A stretch of DNA of 64,000 bases from Achromobacter spanius (lineage in GTDB: Bacteria > Pseudomonadota > Gammaproteobacteria > Burkholderiales > Burkholderiaceae_B), in NCBI RefSeq assembly GCF_002812705.1, contig NZ_CP025030.1, positions 5,580,001 through 5,644,000 of the forward strand, given 5' to 3'. Below the pieces are notes generated by a model. The model had not been told where the DNA came from. It searched no databases and saw only the letters and a list, made by a program, of their open reading frames with translations. This document shows, piece by piece, positions 10,445-18,278 of the stretch; positions within the stretch are counted from its first letter, which is position 1, and every line of letters begins with the position of its first letter. A program made the translations under genes and the position numbers.

Positions 10445-11791
10445 ATGTCCCTATTCAGCAATCCGTTCGACGCCAACAGCCGTCTTGCCTGCGGCTGCGG
10501 TCGCCACGCCTCGCAAGCCGAACACGAACGCGCCGTGCAATCCGTCACGGACAACGCCGTCGACCAGGCGGTGATGCGCGCCCTGTTCCCGGAAGACGGC
10601 CTGCGCCGCCGCTTCCTGCGCGCGGTGGGCGGCGGCACCGCCATGGCCGCCATTGCGTCGATCTTTCCGCTGGCCGCCGCCCGCGAAGCCTTCGCGCAAT
10701 CCACCGGCCCGCTGGAAAAACAAAAGCTGAAGGTCGGCTTCATTCCCATCACCTGCGCCACGCCCATCATCATGGCGCACCCCATGGGCTTCTACGCCAA
10801 GCAAGGGCTTGACGTGGAAGTGGTCAAGACCGCCGGCTGGGCGCTGGTGCGTGACAAGGCCATGTCCGGCGAATACGACGCCGCCCACATGTTGTCCCCC
10901 ATGCCGCTGGCCATCTCGCTGGGCGTCGGCGCCAGCCGCGCCGTGCCGTGGACCATGCCCGCCGTGGAAAACATCAACGGCCAGGCCATCACGCTGTCCA
11001 TGAAACACAAGGACCGCCGCGACCCCAAGGACTGGAAGGGCTTCAAGTTTGCCGTGCCGTTCGACTATTCCATGCACAACTACCTGTTGCGCTACTACCT
11101 GGCCGAACACGGCCTGGACCCCGACACCGACGTGCAGATCCGTTCCGTGCCGCCCCCTGAAATGGTGGCCAACCTGCGCGCCGACAACATCGACGGCTTC
11201 CTGGCTCCTGACCCGGTCAACCAGCGCGCGGTCTACGACGGCGTGGGCTTCATCCACACCCTGTCCAAGAACATCTGGGACGGTCACCCCTGCTGCGCCT
11301 TCGCCGCCAGCCAGGAATTCGTGAAGACCATGCCCAACACCTACCAGGCCTTGTTGAAGTCCATCATCGAAGCCACCGCCTACGCCCGCAACCCAGCGCA
11401 TCGCAAGGAAATCGCCGCCGCCATCGCCGCGCCCAACTACCTGAACCAGCCCGTCACCGTGGTCGAACAAGTGCTGACCGGCACCTACGCCGACGGCCTG
11501 GGCAAAGTGCTGACCGACCCCAACCGCATCGACTTCGATCCCATGCCGTGGCAGTCGTTCGCCGTGTGGATCCTGACGCAGATGAAGCGCTGGGGCCAGG
11601 TCAAGGGTGACATCGACTACCAGAAGGTCGCCAGCGAGGTCTTCCTGGCGACCGACGCCGTGCGCCTGATGCGCGAGGCCGGCCTGACCCCGCCCGCCGA
11701 AACAGCCAAGACCTTCAGCGTCATGGGCAAGCCGTTTGACCCCGCCCAGCCCGAGGCCTACCTGGCCAGCTTCAAGATCCGGAGAGCCTGA
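10445..11791 (+). CDS. ABC transporter substrate-binding protein, NrtA/CynA family, Tat-exported
   Basis: A periplasmic binding protein of 448 residues of the nitrate/cyanate/bicarbonate (NrtA/CmpA/CynA) family: LKVGFIPITCATPIIMAHPM, later SPMPLAISLG and DIDGFLAPDPVNQRAVYDGV. Export is by a twin-arginine signal, GLRRRFLRAVGGG (about residues 52-64), with likely cleavage after AFA near residue 84. Unusually, about 50 residues precede the Tat motif, including a CGCGRH segment at about 16-21. The stop overlaps the permease start (TGATG). It lies first in a four-gene set with permease, ATPase and cyanase, so cyanate is the favoured substrate, although nitrate-type proteins look very similar. Confidence 0.88.
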   Translation: MSLFSNPFDANSRLACGCGRHASQAEHERAVQSVTDNAVDQAVMRALFPEDGLRRRFLRAVGGGTAMAAIASIFPLAAAREAFAQSTGPLEKQKLKVGFIPITCATPIIMAHPMGFYAKQGLDVEVVKTAGWALVRDKAMSGEYDAAHMLSPMPLAISLGVGASRAVPWTMPAVENINGQAITLSMKHKDRRDPKDWKGFKFAVPFDYSMHNYLLRYYLAEHGLDPDTDVQIRSVPPPEMVANLRADNIDGFLAPDPVNQRAVYDGVGFIHTLSKNIWDGHPCCAFAASQEFVKTMPNTYQALLKSIIEATAYARNPAHRKEIAAAIAAPNYLNQPVTVVEQVLTGTYADGLGKVLTDPNRIDFDPMPWQSFAVWILTQMKRWGQVKGDIDYQKVASEVFLATDAVRLMREAGLTPPAETAKTFSVMGKPFDPAQPEAYLASFKIRRA

Positions 11792-12633
11792 TGCGGTCAG
11801 TGCAATATTGGCGGGCGACGTTCCTGTCCGTCGCGCTGTTCCTGGCGTTCCTGCTGCTGTGGCACGCCGCCACGCGCCCCGATGCGGGCGACGTGACGGT
11901 GGACCCGGCCTACGCCGCGCTGGTCGGCAATGCCGCGGCCAGCGGCTCCAAGACGCCGTTTCCCGGCCCGGCCGACGTTGGCGAAAAACTGTGGCAACAC
12001 CTGAAAGACCCGTTCTACGACCGTGGCCCCAACGACAAGGGCATCGGCGTGCAACTGGGCTATTCGATAGCGCGCGTGCTGGCCGGCTTCAGCCTGGCCG
12101 CGCTGGTGGCGATACCGCTGGGCTTTCTGATCGGCATGTCCAAGACCGTCTACCGCGCCTTTGACCCCTTCATCCAGGTGCTCAAACCAATTTCACCGCT
12201 GGCCTGGATGCCGCTGGCGCTCTACACCATCAAGGACGCCGACACGTCCGCCATCTTCGTGATCTTCATCTGCTCGCTGTGGCCGATGCTGGTGAATACC
12301 GCCTTCGGCGTAGGCGCCGTGCGGCAAGATTGGCTGAACGTGGCGCGCACGCTGGAAGTGTCACGCCTGCGCACCGCCTTGCAGGTGATCTTGCCCGCCG
12401 CCGCGCCCACCATCATGACCGGCATGCGCATATCCGTAGGCATCGCCTGGCTGGTGATCGTGGCCGCCGAAATGCTGATCGGCGGCACGGGCATCGGCTA
12501 CTTCGTGTGGAATGAATGGAACAACCTGTCGATTGCCAACATCATCTGCGCCATCTTTTTCATCGGCCTGATCGGCATGCTGCTGGACACCGCGCTGGCT
12601 CGCGTCGCGCGGCTGGTCAGCTATCGGGAGTAA
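11791..12633 (+). CDS. ABC transporter permease, NrtB/CynB family
   Basis: An inner-membrane protein of 280 residues. A first hydrophobic helix lies at about 8-28, and several more follow residue 80 (YSIARVLAGFSLAALVAIPL). The EAA coupling loop is LEVSRLRTALQVILPAAAPT (about 188-207), as in the nitrate/sulfonate/taurine permease family. Its ATG overlaps the binding-protein stop by one base, and the ATPase starts 4 bp after its stop, so the three are one operon. It forms the membrane channel for the anion delivered by the Tat-exported binding protein. Confidence 0.88.
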   Translation: MRSVQYWRATFLSVALFLAFLLLWHAATRPDAGDVTVDPAYAALVGNAAASGSKTPFPGPADVGEKLWQHLKDPFYDRGPNDKGIGVQLGYSIARVLAGFSLAALVAIPLGFLIGMSKTVYRAFDPFIQVLKPISPLAWMPLALYTIKDADTSAIFVIFICSLWPMLVNTAFGVGAVRQDWLNVARTLEVSRLRTALQVILPAAAPTIMTGMRISVGIAWLVIVAAEMLIGGTGIGYFVWNEWNNLSIANIICAIFFIGLIGMLLDTALARVARLVSYRE

Positions 12634-12637
12634 CGCC

Positions 12638-13432
12638 ATGAGCCATGCATTCCTGCAAGTCCAAGGCCTTGGCAAACGCTACCCGGGGCGCAACGGCCAG
12701 CCCCAGCCGCCCGTCTTCGAGAACGTTGACTTCGACATCGAGCAAGGCCAGTTCGTCTGCGTGATCGGCCATTCCGGCTGCGGCAAGACCACCATCCTGA
12801 ACGTGCTGGCCGGCATCGACGACACCAACGAAGGCGTCGTCATCATGGACGGCCGCCAGATCTCGGGCCCGTCGCTCGAACGCGGCGTGGTGTTCCAGGC
12901 GCATGCGCTGCTGCCCTGGCTGACCGCGCTGCAAAACGTGGAATTCGGCGTGCGTTCGCGCTGGCCCGCCTATACCCTCGAGCAAGTGCGCGAACACAGC
13001 CTGCGCTACCTGGACATGGTGGGCCTGGCGCAGGCGGCGGGCAAGAAGCCCAGCGAACTGTCGGGCGGCATGAAGCAGCGCGTGGGTATTGCACGCGCCT
13101 TCGCCATCCAGCCCAAAATGCTGTTGCTGGACGAGCCTTTCGGCGCGCTGGACGCGTTGACGCGCGGCACCATCCAGGACGAGCTGCGCGGCATCGTGCA
13201 GCAAACCCGCCAGACCGTATTCATGATCACGCACGACGTGGACGAAGCCATTCTGCTGTCGGACCGCATCCTGCTCATGAGCGCGGGCCCATACGCCCGC
13301 ATTGCCGAGTCCGTCAGCGTCGATCTGCCGCGCGACCGGACCCGCGCCAGCCTGCATCACGAACCCCGCTATTACGATATCCGCAACCATCTCGTCGACT
13401 TCCTGGTCGACAAGGCATCCCACAAGGAGTGA
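12638..13432 (+). CDS. ABC transporter ATP-binding protein, NrtD/CynD family
   Basis: An ATPase of 264 residues: Walker A GHSGCGKTT, Q-loop in GVVFQAHALLPWL, signature LSGGMKQRVGIARAFA, Walker B MLLLDEPFGALDA and switch His in MITHDVDEA. These are typical of nitrate/taurine/cyanate importers. It energises the permease encoded 4 bp upstream. The cyanase gene follows after 8 bp, with AAGGAG inside the ATPase 3' end serving as the cyanase ribosome-binding site. Confidence 0.9.
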   Translation: MSHAFLQVQGLGKRYPGRNGQPQPPVFENVDFDIEQGQFVCVIGHSGCGKTTILNVLAGIDDTNEGVVIMDGRQISGPSLERGVVFQAHALLPWLTALQNVEFGVRSRWPAYTLEQVREHSLRYLDMVGLAQAAGKKPSELSGGMKQRVGIARAFAIQPKMLLLDEPFGALDALTRGTIQDELRGIVQQTRQTVFMITHDVDEAILLSDRILLMSAGPYARIAESVSVDLPRDRTRASLHHEPRYYDIRNHLVDFLVDKASHKE

Positions 13433-13440
13433 CACCCATC

Positions 13441-13887
13441 ATGATGTCCCGCGCTGAAGTGACCGAACTGGTCGTTACCCGCAAACTGGAAAAAAAGCTG
13501 TCCTGGAGCGCCATCGCTGAAGCCGTTGGCCAAAGCAAGGAATGGACCACCGCCGCGCTGCTGGGCCAGATGACGCTGACCGAGGAACAAGCCCTGGCCG
13601 CCGCCCGCATCCTGGACCTGCCCGACGACGCCGTGGTGCAGTTGCAAGTGGTGCCCTACAAGGGCTCGCTGCCCACCACGGTGCCCACCGACCCGCTGAT
13701 CTACCGCTTCTATGAGCTGATCAACGTCTACGGCACCACGTTCAAGGCCTTGATCAATGAAGAATTCGGCGACGGCATCATGAGCGCCATCGATTTCAAG
13801 ATGGACTTGCAGCGCGAAGCCGACCCCAAGGGCGATCGCGTGCAGATCGTGATGAGCGGCAAGTTCCTGCCGTACAAGATGTATTGA
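13441..13887 (+). CDS. cynS: Cyanate hydratase (cyanase)
   Basis: A protein of 148 residues that aligns by eye along the whole length with E. coli CynS: an N-terminal helical domain (TAALLGQMTL) and the catalytic C-terminal part YRFYELINVYGTTFKALINE. The catalytic Arg, Glu and Ser are present (about R89, E92 and S115; the Ser lies in FGDGIMSAIDFK). Cyanase converts cyanate and bicarbonate to carbamate and CO2, releasing ammonia, and works as a decamer. ATGs at 13441 and 13444 are both possible; an in-frame GTG at 13429 is inside the Shine-Dalgarno and less likely. As last gene of the transporter operon it detoxifies imported or internal cyanate and yields nitrogen. A hairpin follows the stop. 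Confidence 0.96.
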   Translation: MMSRAEVTELVVTRKLEKKLSWSAIAEAVGQSKEWTTAALLGQMTLTEEQALAAARILDLPDDAVVQLQVVPYKGSLPTTVPTDPLIYRFYELINVYGTTFKALINEEFGDGIMSAIDFKMDLQREADPKGDRVQIVMSGKFLPYKMY

Positions 13888-13902
13888 TGCGTTGAGCTGG
13901 CA

Positions 13903-13925
13903 CGCCCCGCGTCAAGACCGGGGCG
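13903..13925. terminator. Hairpin between cynS and pdxY (convergent)
   Basis: CGCCCCG pairs with CGGGGCG around a 9-base loop, 15 bp after the cynS stop. cynS and pdxY converge here, so it may serve both strands. No clear T-run follows. Confidence 0.5.
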
Positions 13926-13958
13926 CGCTTGGGTTGCTGATTTTGGCTGAGAGCTGGC

Positions 13959-14822
13959 CTAGCCTTCCACCGCCAGCTCTTCCCAGCCCAGCTCGCGCGT
14001 GCGCTGCAAGGTGGCCGTGACTTGCGCCGCCGCCTCGCGCGCAGCCTCAAGCAGGTCCTGCCCGGTCAACAGCCTGGCCGTCAGGCTGGCCATGAACACG
14101 TCGCCGGTGCCATGCACCGACGGCGGGATGGCGATTTCCGGATGCGTCACAACGTTGAGCGTGTCGCGCGTGACCACCGCCAACTGCAAGGCGCCCGGTT
14201 CCGCTGCCATCGGCGCGGCGCTGGTCACCACAATCCATTGCGGCCCCAGCGCGATCAGTTCACGCGCCGCCGCCGCCACCTCGTCCATCGTCGCCAATGG
14301 CCGGCCCACCAGCATTTCAAGTTCAAAGTGGTTTGGCGTCATGCCGTCGGCCAGCGGCACCAGCAAGCTGCGGTATTGCGCGACCAGGCCCGCGTCCACA
14401 TACAAGCCGTCGTTGCGGTCGCCCATCACGGGGTCGATATGCACGCGCACGTCAGGCCGCGCGGCGCGCAAGGCCGGCAGCCAGCTTGCCAGCAGGTCCG
14501 CCTGCCCCGGCTGCCCCAGATACCCGCAGACCACGGCGCGCGCCACGCGGGTCACGCCGCGCTCGTCCAACCCCTTCAACAAACCGGCGAACCAGTCCAA
14601 GGGCACCGCGCCGCCATGCAGCGTGGGATAGTGCGGCGTGTTGCTCAGCACCACCGTGGGCACGGCGATGGCGCGCAGGCCCGCGCGGCGGAAGATCGGC
14701 ATGGCGGCGTTGTTGCCGACATAGCCGTAGACGACTTGGGATTGGATGGAAATGACGTCCACCTGCGCGGTGAAGGCGGGCAACGCTGCGCCGGGCGTGG
14801 GGGCAGCGGAAATGGCGGTCAT
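13959..14822 (-). CDS. pdxY: Pyridoxal kinase
   Basis: A protein of 287 residues of the PdxK/PdxY ribokinase-like family: ISIQSQVVYGYVGNNAAMP at the N-terminus, the substrate lid region NTPHYPTLHGG, MGDRNDGLYV, MTPNHFELEMLVGR and the catalytic GTGDVFMASLTARLL near the C-terminus. It phosphorylates pyridoxal to PLP in the salvage pathway. ATG at 14822 is preceded by CAGGAG at a good distance; the frame is open to 15005, but that part overlaps the RES gene and does not match the family. It appears to be its own unit, 62 bp after the toxin gene. Confidence 0.92.
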   Translation of the reverse strand: MTAISAAPTPGAALPAFTAQVDVISIQSQVVYGYVGNNAAMPIFRRAGLRAIAVPTVVLSNTPHYPTLHGGAVPLDWFAGLLKGLDERGVTRVARAVVCGYLGQPGQADLLASWLPALRAARPDVRVHIDPVMGDRNDGLYVDAGLVAQYRSLLVPLADGMTPNHFELEMLVGRPLATMDEVAAAARELIALGPQWIVVTSAAPMAAEPGALQLAVVTRDTLNVVTHPEIAIPPSVHGTGDVFMASLTARLLTGQDLLEAAREAAAQVTATLQRTRELGWEELAVEG

Positions 14823-14884
14823 ACGGCGGGCTCCTGACAGGAACTTAAGGTTGCATGCCGGCAAGCGGCCGGCTGCGCCACATT

Positions 14885-15382
14885 CTAGTCCGCCGTGGCG
14901 CCCTCGCATGCCGCGGCCAGCCAGGCGGCGCCGTCCCGCACCGCGCGGACAACGCCGCCGAGGTGCGGCGCGTAGGGATAGGCCACCGATGACACGACCG
15001 TGCATTGCCCCATTTGTGGATGCGTAGTGTTCATCAAGTACTGGACGCCGCCCGTGGCGGTCGGCACGCGCAGCAGCAGGGTGTCACCGCCCGCCAGCCA
15101 GGCGTCGCCCACGGCCCGCGTGGCGCGCAGATCGGTCTGCCAATGCAGCGGTGGCTCGGCCACGCCCACCGCGCGGCCGGGCGCCCGTACCTCCAGCAGC
15201 CGGTAATCGCGTGGCAAGGCGCCTGGATGCGCCACCTCGGCCAACGCCAGTCGCGCGAGCACCGCGGCGGCCGGGCTTGCGTCCAACACGGTCACCGGGG
15301 CGCCCGCCTCGTGCCAACGGCCCGCCGGCCGCGCGCGCGGCTGCAGGTCCTGGGCATTGCTCAAGCGCCACAGCGCAATCAT
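14885..15382 (-). CDS. RES-domain toxin
   Basis: A protein of 165 residues matching the RES family: MIALWRLSNAQD near the start with the conserved Arg, a middle AVGDAWLAGGDTLLLRVPTA segment (the W...S/G.LLRVPS pattern) and YLMNTTHPQM (the N..HP motif). RES toxins (ParT/MbcT group) modify an essential metabolite or enzyme; known members degrade NAD+ or ADP-ribosylate a target. The gene overlaps the upstream antitoxin gene by 4 bp, the usual layout for this toxin-antitoxin type. The short arginine-poor N-terminus and the whole RES core look intact. The target cannot be told. Confidence 0.82.
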   Translation of the reverse strand: MIALWRLSNAQDLQPRARPAGRWHEAGAPVTVLDASPAAAVLARLALAEVAHPGALPRDYRLLEVRAPGRAVGVAEPPLHWQTDLRATRAVGDAWLAGGDTLLLRVPTATGGVQYLMNTTHPQMGQCTVVSSVAYPYAPHLGGVVRAVRDGAAWLAAACEGATAD

Positions 15383-15921
15383 GGGCCGTTTCCTTCGTCA
15401 ATATCCACTAGCCATTCTTCGATCAGGGCGGCATAGCGCCCGTGCTGGCACACCCGCAACGGTACCCGTCCAAGCAGCCGCCGCTTGGGTGTGCCAAGCC
15501 AGCGAACCGCCTGTTCACGGTCGCCGAACACCAGCTCGGCCAACCACACCACGCGGATCGCGCGATGCAACACCCGCAGGTCGGCCAGGTCCAGCCCCCA
15601 CGCGGGCGGTGACTGCGCGGCCGCGGATTCTGGAATTCCCGGCATTCCCTGTGGCATGCCCGCAGGCATCAACGGAAACCAGCGCGCAAGATCATCCGGG
15701 AACGCCTGGCGCAGCGCCTGCAATAACACCGCCGCGCCTCGCAAGCTGGCGGGCGGCTGCGCGTGGCCCAGCACCCGCGTCAGGCGTTCGTCCAGCGCCA
15801 GCGTGACGGCGCTTGCCGCGTCACGGGGCGCGGGCAACGGACGGCGCGCTGGCCTGGGTAACCGCGTTTTGTTCAAACGCGGCATTGAGGGCAGCGCCAT
15901 CGATGCTGACGGTTCCGGCAT
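15379..15921 (-). CDS. Xre/MbcA/ParS-type antitoxin (DUF2384)
   Basis: The C-terminal part carries the ParS/MbcA toxin-binding signature: AELVFGDREQAVRWLGTPK, then LLGRVPLRVCQHGRY and IEEWLVDIDEG. The N-terminal half is Pro/Arg-rich and only loosely helix-turn-helix-like. The start is uncertain: candidate Met codons at 15921, 15900 and 15885 all lie inside the 3' end of the PPIase gene (which ends at 15821), so the antitoxin is either translationally coupled or begins at a non-standard downstream codon. It overlaps the RES toxin by 4 bp. It should neutralise the toxin and may autorepress. Confidence 0.75.
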   Translation of the reverse strand: MPEPSASMALPSMPRLNKTRLPRPARRPLPAPRDAASAVTLALDERLTRVLGHAQPPASLRGAAVLLQALRQAFPDDLARWFPLMPAGMPQGMPGIPESAAAQSPPAWGLDLADLRVLHRAIRVVWLAELVFGDREQAVRWLGTPKRRLLGRVPLRVCQHGRYAALIEEWLVDIDEGNGP

Positions 15922-16930
15922 TCAGCAAACCCTCCATATAGGCCCGCGCGGCCAGTTCCTGACGTTGGTTACGCAGGGCGGCACGCAGCGCCGGCCTGAC
16001 TTGGTCGAACGGTGTCACGCTGGCCGGCCGCTGCGCCGCCAGCTTCAGGATGTGGAAACCGGCGGCAGACTGCACCGGGGCGGACACGTCGCCCGCTTTC
16101 ATCTGCTGCACCACCGGACGCATTTCCGGCGTCAACTGCGTCAACGGCACATAGCCGATATCGCCGCCCTGCGCGCGCGTGGTCTCGTCGCGTGAATTGG
16201 CCTGCGCCAGCGCCGCGAAGTCGGCCTTGGGCGCCTGCGCCCGCTTGGCCAGGTCCAGCGCCTGCTTACGCGCCGCCGCCACCGCATCGGCATCACCCAA
16301 CGGCGCGGGCAGGAAAATCTGGCTGACGCGGTACTGCGCCGGCTCGGTCAGTTGCGGTTTGGCGCGTTCGTAAGCCGCTTGCAGCTCCGCGTCGCCGGGA
16401 TAATCGTCCGGTGCGCGGCTGACGGATTCCAGATAGCTTTGCACCACGATGCGTTCCTGCGCAGCCTGGACTGCCTGTTTGATCTCGGGCTTGTCCTGCC
16501 AGCCCTGCGCGCGCGCCTGCTCGATCAGCGCCTTCTCGGCCAGACGCCCGCGCAGCCACTGGTCCAGGCCCGCGCGGTTGTCCTGCAATTGCTGACGCGC
16601 CTGCGGCGGCAAGGCCTGCAATTGGCGCATCAGTTCATCGCGTTCGACACGCACGGCGCCCAAGGTGGCGATGGCCGGCACTTGGGGAGCCGGAGCCGCC
16701 GCCGCGACCTTGGTCGCCGTGGCGCCGGGCGGTGAAGTAACGGGCGGTGAAGCAACGGGCGGTGAGGCGACGGGCGCGGCGGACGGCACGGCTTTGGCCA
16801 GTGCCGGAGCGGGCTCGCTGCTTTGGGCATCGTTGCCGCGCATCAACGCCACCGCGCCCGCCAGCACGGCGATAAGCAGCACGGCAGCCGTCACGCGCAG
16901 TTGCTTGTTGGAAGTCAGAGTCTTGGTCAT
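15821..16930 (-). CDS. Parvulin-type peptidyl-prolyl isomerase, membrane-anchored
   Basis: 369 residues from the ATG at 16930 (a GTG at 16939 would add three). An N-terminal hydrophobic anchor (about 14-32, VTAAVLLIAVLAGAVALMRG) is followed by an Ala/Pro linker with a VASPP repeat, a SurA/PrsA-like helical region (about 90-180) and a parvulin domain (about 200-300: YRVSQIFLPAPLGD, ANSRDETTRAQGGDIGYVPL, FHILKLAAQRP). It works in the periplasm, probably helping fold outer-membrane or secreted proteins. It is the last gene of the exoprotein operon, 29 bp after the YbjN gene; as I recall, the P. aeruginosa pdt region also contains a PpiC-type gene. The linker is encoded by a 15-bp tandem repeat (16727-16771). 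Confidence 0.85.
   Translation of the reverse strand: MTKTLTSNKQLRVTAAVLLIAVLAGAVALMRGNDAQSSEPAPALAKAVPSAAPVASPPVASPPVTSPPGATATKVAAAAPAPQVPAIATLGAVRVERDELMRQLQALPPQARQQLQDNRAGLDQWLRGRLAEKALIEQARAQGWQDKPEIKQAVQAAQERIVVQSYLESVSRAPDDYPGDAELQAAYERAKPQLTEPAQYRVSQIFLPAPLGDADAVAAARKQALDLAKRAQAPKADFAALAQANSRDETTRAQGGDIGYVPLTQLTPEMRPVVQQMKAGDVSAPVQSAAGFHILKLAAQRPASVTPFDQVRPALRAALRNQRQELAARAYMEGLLNAGTVSIDGAALNAAFEQNAVTQASAPSVARAP
16727..16771. repeat. 15-bp tandem repeat in PPIase linker
   Basis: Three units of GGGCGGTGAAGTAAC (then variants with AAGCAAC and AGGCGAC) encode the VASPP/VTSPP linker between membrane anchor and folded domain. Unit length is a multiple of three, so copy-number change would keep the frame. 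Confidence 0.7.
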
Positions 16931-16959
16931 GGATCGCACCCTTTGCCAGGCAAGCCGCG

Positions 16960-17490
16960 TTACGCCGCCGCCGTTGTCTCGGCTGCGTCGGCCTCGTCGG
17001 CTTGCTGCTGGGCTTGCTGTTCGGTGTGCTGTTCGGCCTGCGCCTCAGCTTGCGCCGCCTCGCCGTGCTCGGCCGACGCATTCGCGCGCAAGAACAACAG
17101 AAACTCTTGCAGCAAGCGGTCCCACAGTTCGGTCGTGGCGCGCAAGTAAGATTCCGACACGCCGCCGGCCACGATCACGTCCAGTTCCAGCACCAGGAAC
17201 ACACCCTGCACCGACAGGCGGGCAAAGCGCTTTTCCACGTTCCATCGGTCGGCCAGACCGGCCGGCAGGTCCCCTTGCACACGCAACGCGCAGCTCAGCG
17301 TGTAGTCCAGATAATGGCCTTCCTGCTGGGCCGGGTTGCCCATGCGGGCGGCAAAGCCCACGCCCTGGCTGGCGCTCAACAGTTGCACCATGCCGTTCTG
17401 CTCGGACAGCGTCACGCGGTAGCCAACGGATTGCAGCAGGGCTTGCAGGCGTTCGGCGTTCACATCAAGAATCAGGTTCGATTCGGTCAT
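16960..17490 (-). CDS. YbjN-domain protein
   Basis: A soluble protein of 176 residues. ESNLILDVNAERLQALLQSV followed by GYRVTLSE and, later, LDYTLSCALRV resembles the YbjN fold (related to type III secretion chaperones). The C-terminal ~35 residues are a Gln/Ala/Glu-rich tail (QAEQHTEQQAQQQADE). Read from the ATG at 17490; an open frame up to 17736 runs antisense over the neighbour's repeat and is not supported. Lies between the coiled-coil protein and PPIase genes in the exoprotein operon. No signal peptide, so probably cytoplasmic; a chaperone-like role is possible but unproven. Confidence 0.75.
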   Translation of the reverse strand: MTESNLILDVNAERLQALLQSVGYRVTLSEQNGMVQLLSASQGVGFAARMGNPAQQEGHYLDYTLSCALRVQGDLPAGLADRWNVEKRFARLSVQGVFLVLELDVIVAGGVSESYLRATTELWDRLLQEFLLFLRANASAEHGEAAQAEAQAEQHTEQQAQQQADEADAAETTAAA

Positions 17491-17530
17491 TTCATATTTC
17501 CAGGAATAAGGAGGGGGCAATCGGGGAAGG

Positions 17531-18274
17531 CTACGGCCTGGACGTTGCAGCGGCTTGACTCTGGGGCGCTTGACTTTGGGGCGCTTGACTTTGGGGCGCT
17601 TGACTCTGGGGCGCTTGCGCGTCGTAGAGCTTGTCGCCGTAGGCCTGCGCCTGCTCTTCGAACTGCACGCGCGCCTTGCCCGCGAACGGTTGTTTGAGCG
17701 CCAGAATGTCGCCCGTGCTGATGCGTTCATAGGCATTCAGAATGTCTTTGCCGGCCTGGTACATCTCGCGGTTCTTCGCCAGGCACACCTTGACCTCTTC
17801 CTCGCGCTGCGCCAGGTTGCGGGCCAGCGCCACGCGCTCCGTTTCCTTGGTGCGCGCCAGGGTCAACAGTTCGTCGTAGGCGCCCTTGAACTTGCCCAGT
17901 TGCGCATGGCTGGCGGCCACTTGGGCCTGGGCGCTTTCCGTCAGCGCGTCTTGCTGCGCCGCCAGCTTTTCGGCCTGCCCACGGCTCTTGGCCAACTGCG
18001 CGCGCAGCGACTCCAGCTCCTTCTGCGCGGCGTCAAGCTGCGCTTGGGTGGCCGCCTTGGCCGCGTTGATCTGCGCCTGCTCGCTTTGCAGCTGCTGCAA
18101 CTGCTGCGTGGTGCTGCGCAACTGGGCGCGCAGGCGCTCTTCCATGGTTTCGGCCTGGGCGCCGCCAGACAGGCTGAGGCCTGCCGCGCACAGCGCCACG
18201 GCGGCGGCCAGGCGCCGGCCGCGCCCGGCCGTGGGGAAATGGCGGGATGCATCCCATACGATGTGCATGTCCAT
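17531..18274 (-). CDS. Periplasmic coiled-coil protein with C-terminal APQSQ repeats
   Basis: A protein of 247 residues from the ATG at 18274, five bases after the porin stop (TAAGGCCATG), suggesting coupling; M at 18268 is an alternative. A signal peptide ends near SGGAQA. Then follows a long helical region rich in Gln, Ala and Glu (LRSTTQQLQQLQSEQAQINA), predicted coiled coil to about residue 165. The C-terminus has four APQSQ units. No enzyme motif. Related small periplasmic helical proteins accompany TonB/ExbBD-linked clusters; a structural link between envelope layers is possible but inferred. Confidence 0.7.
   Translation of the reverse strand: MDMHIVWDASRHFPTAGRGRRLAAAVALCAAGLSLSGGAQAETMEERLRAQLRSTTQQLQQLQSEQAQINAAKAATQAQLDAAQKELESLRAQLAKSRGQAEKLAAQQDALTESAQAQVAASHAQLGKFKGAYDELLTLARTKETERVALARNLAQREEEVKVCLAKNREMYQAGKDILNAYERISTGDILALKQPFAGKARVQFEEQAQAYGDKLYDAQAPQSQAPQSQAPQSQAPQSQAAATSRP
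17555..17614. repeat. 15-bp tandem repeat encoding APQSQ
   Basis: Four units of TTGACTCTGGGGCGC (two have TTGACTTTGGGGCGC) encode the tail of the coiled-coil protein. Unit length is 15 bp, so expansion or loss keeps the frame. The near-identity of units suggests recent slippage. Confidence 0.8.
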
Positions 18275-18278
18275 GGCC

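Noticed and set aside
17491..17736. N-terminal extension of the YbjN protein
   Set aside because: Runs through the 15-bp repeat of the neighbouring gene in another frame (KRPKVKRPKV); an artefact.
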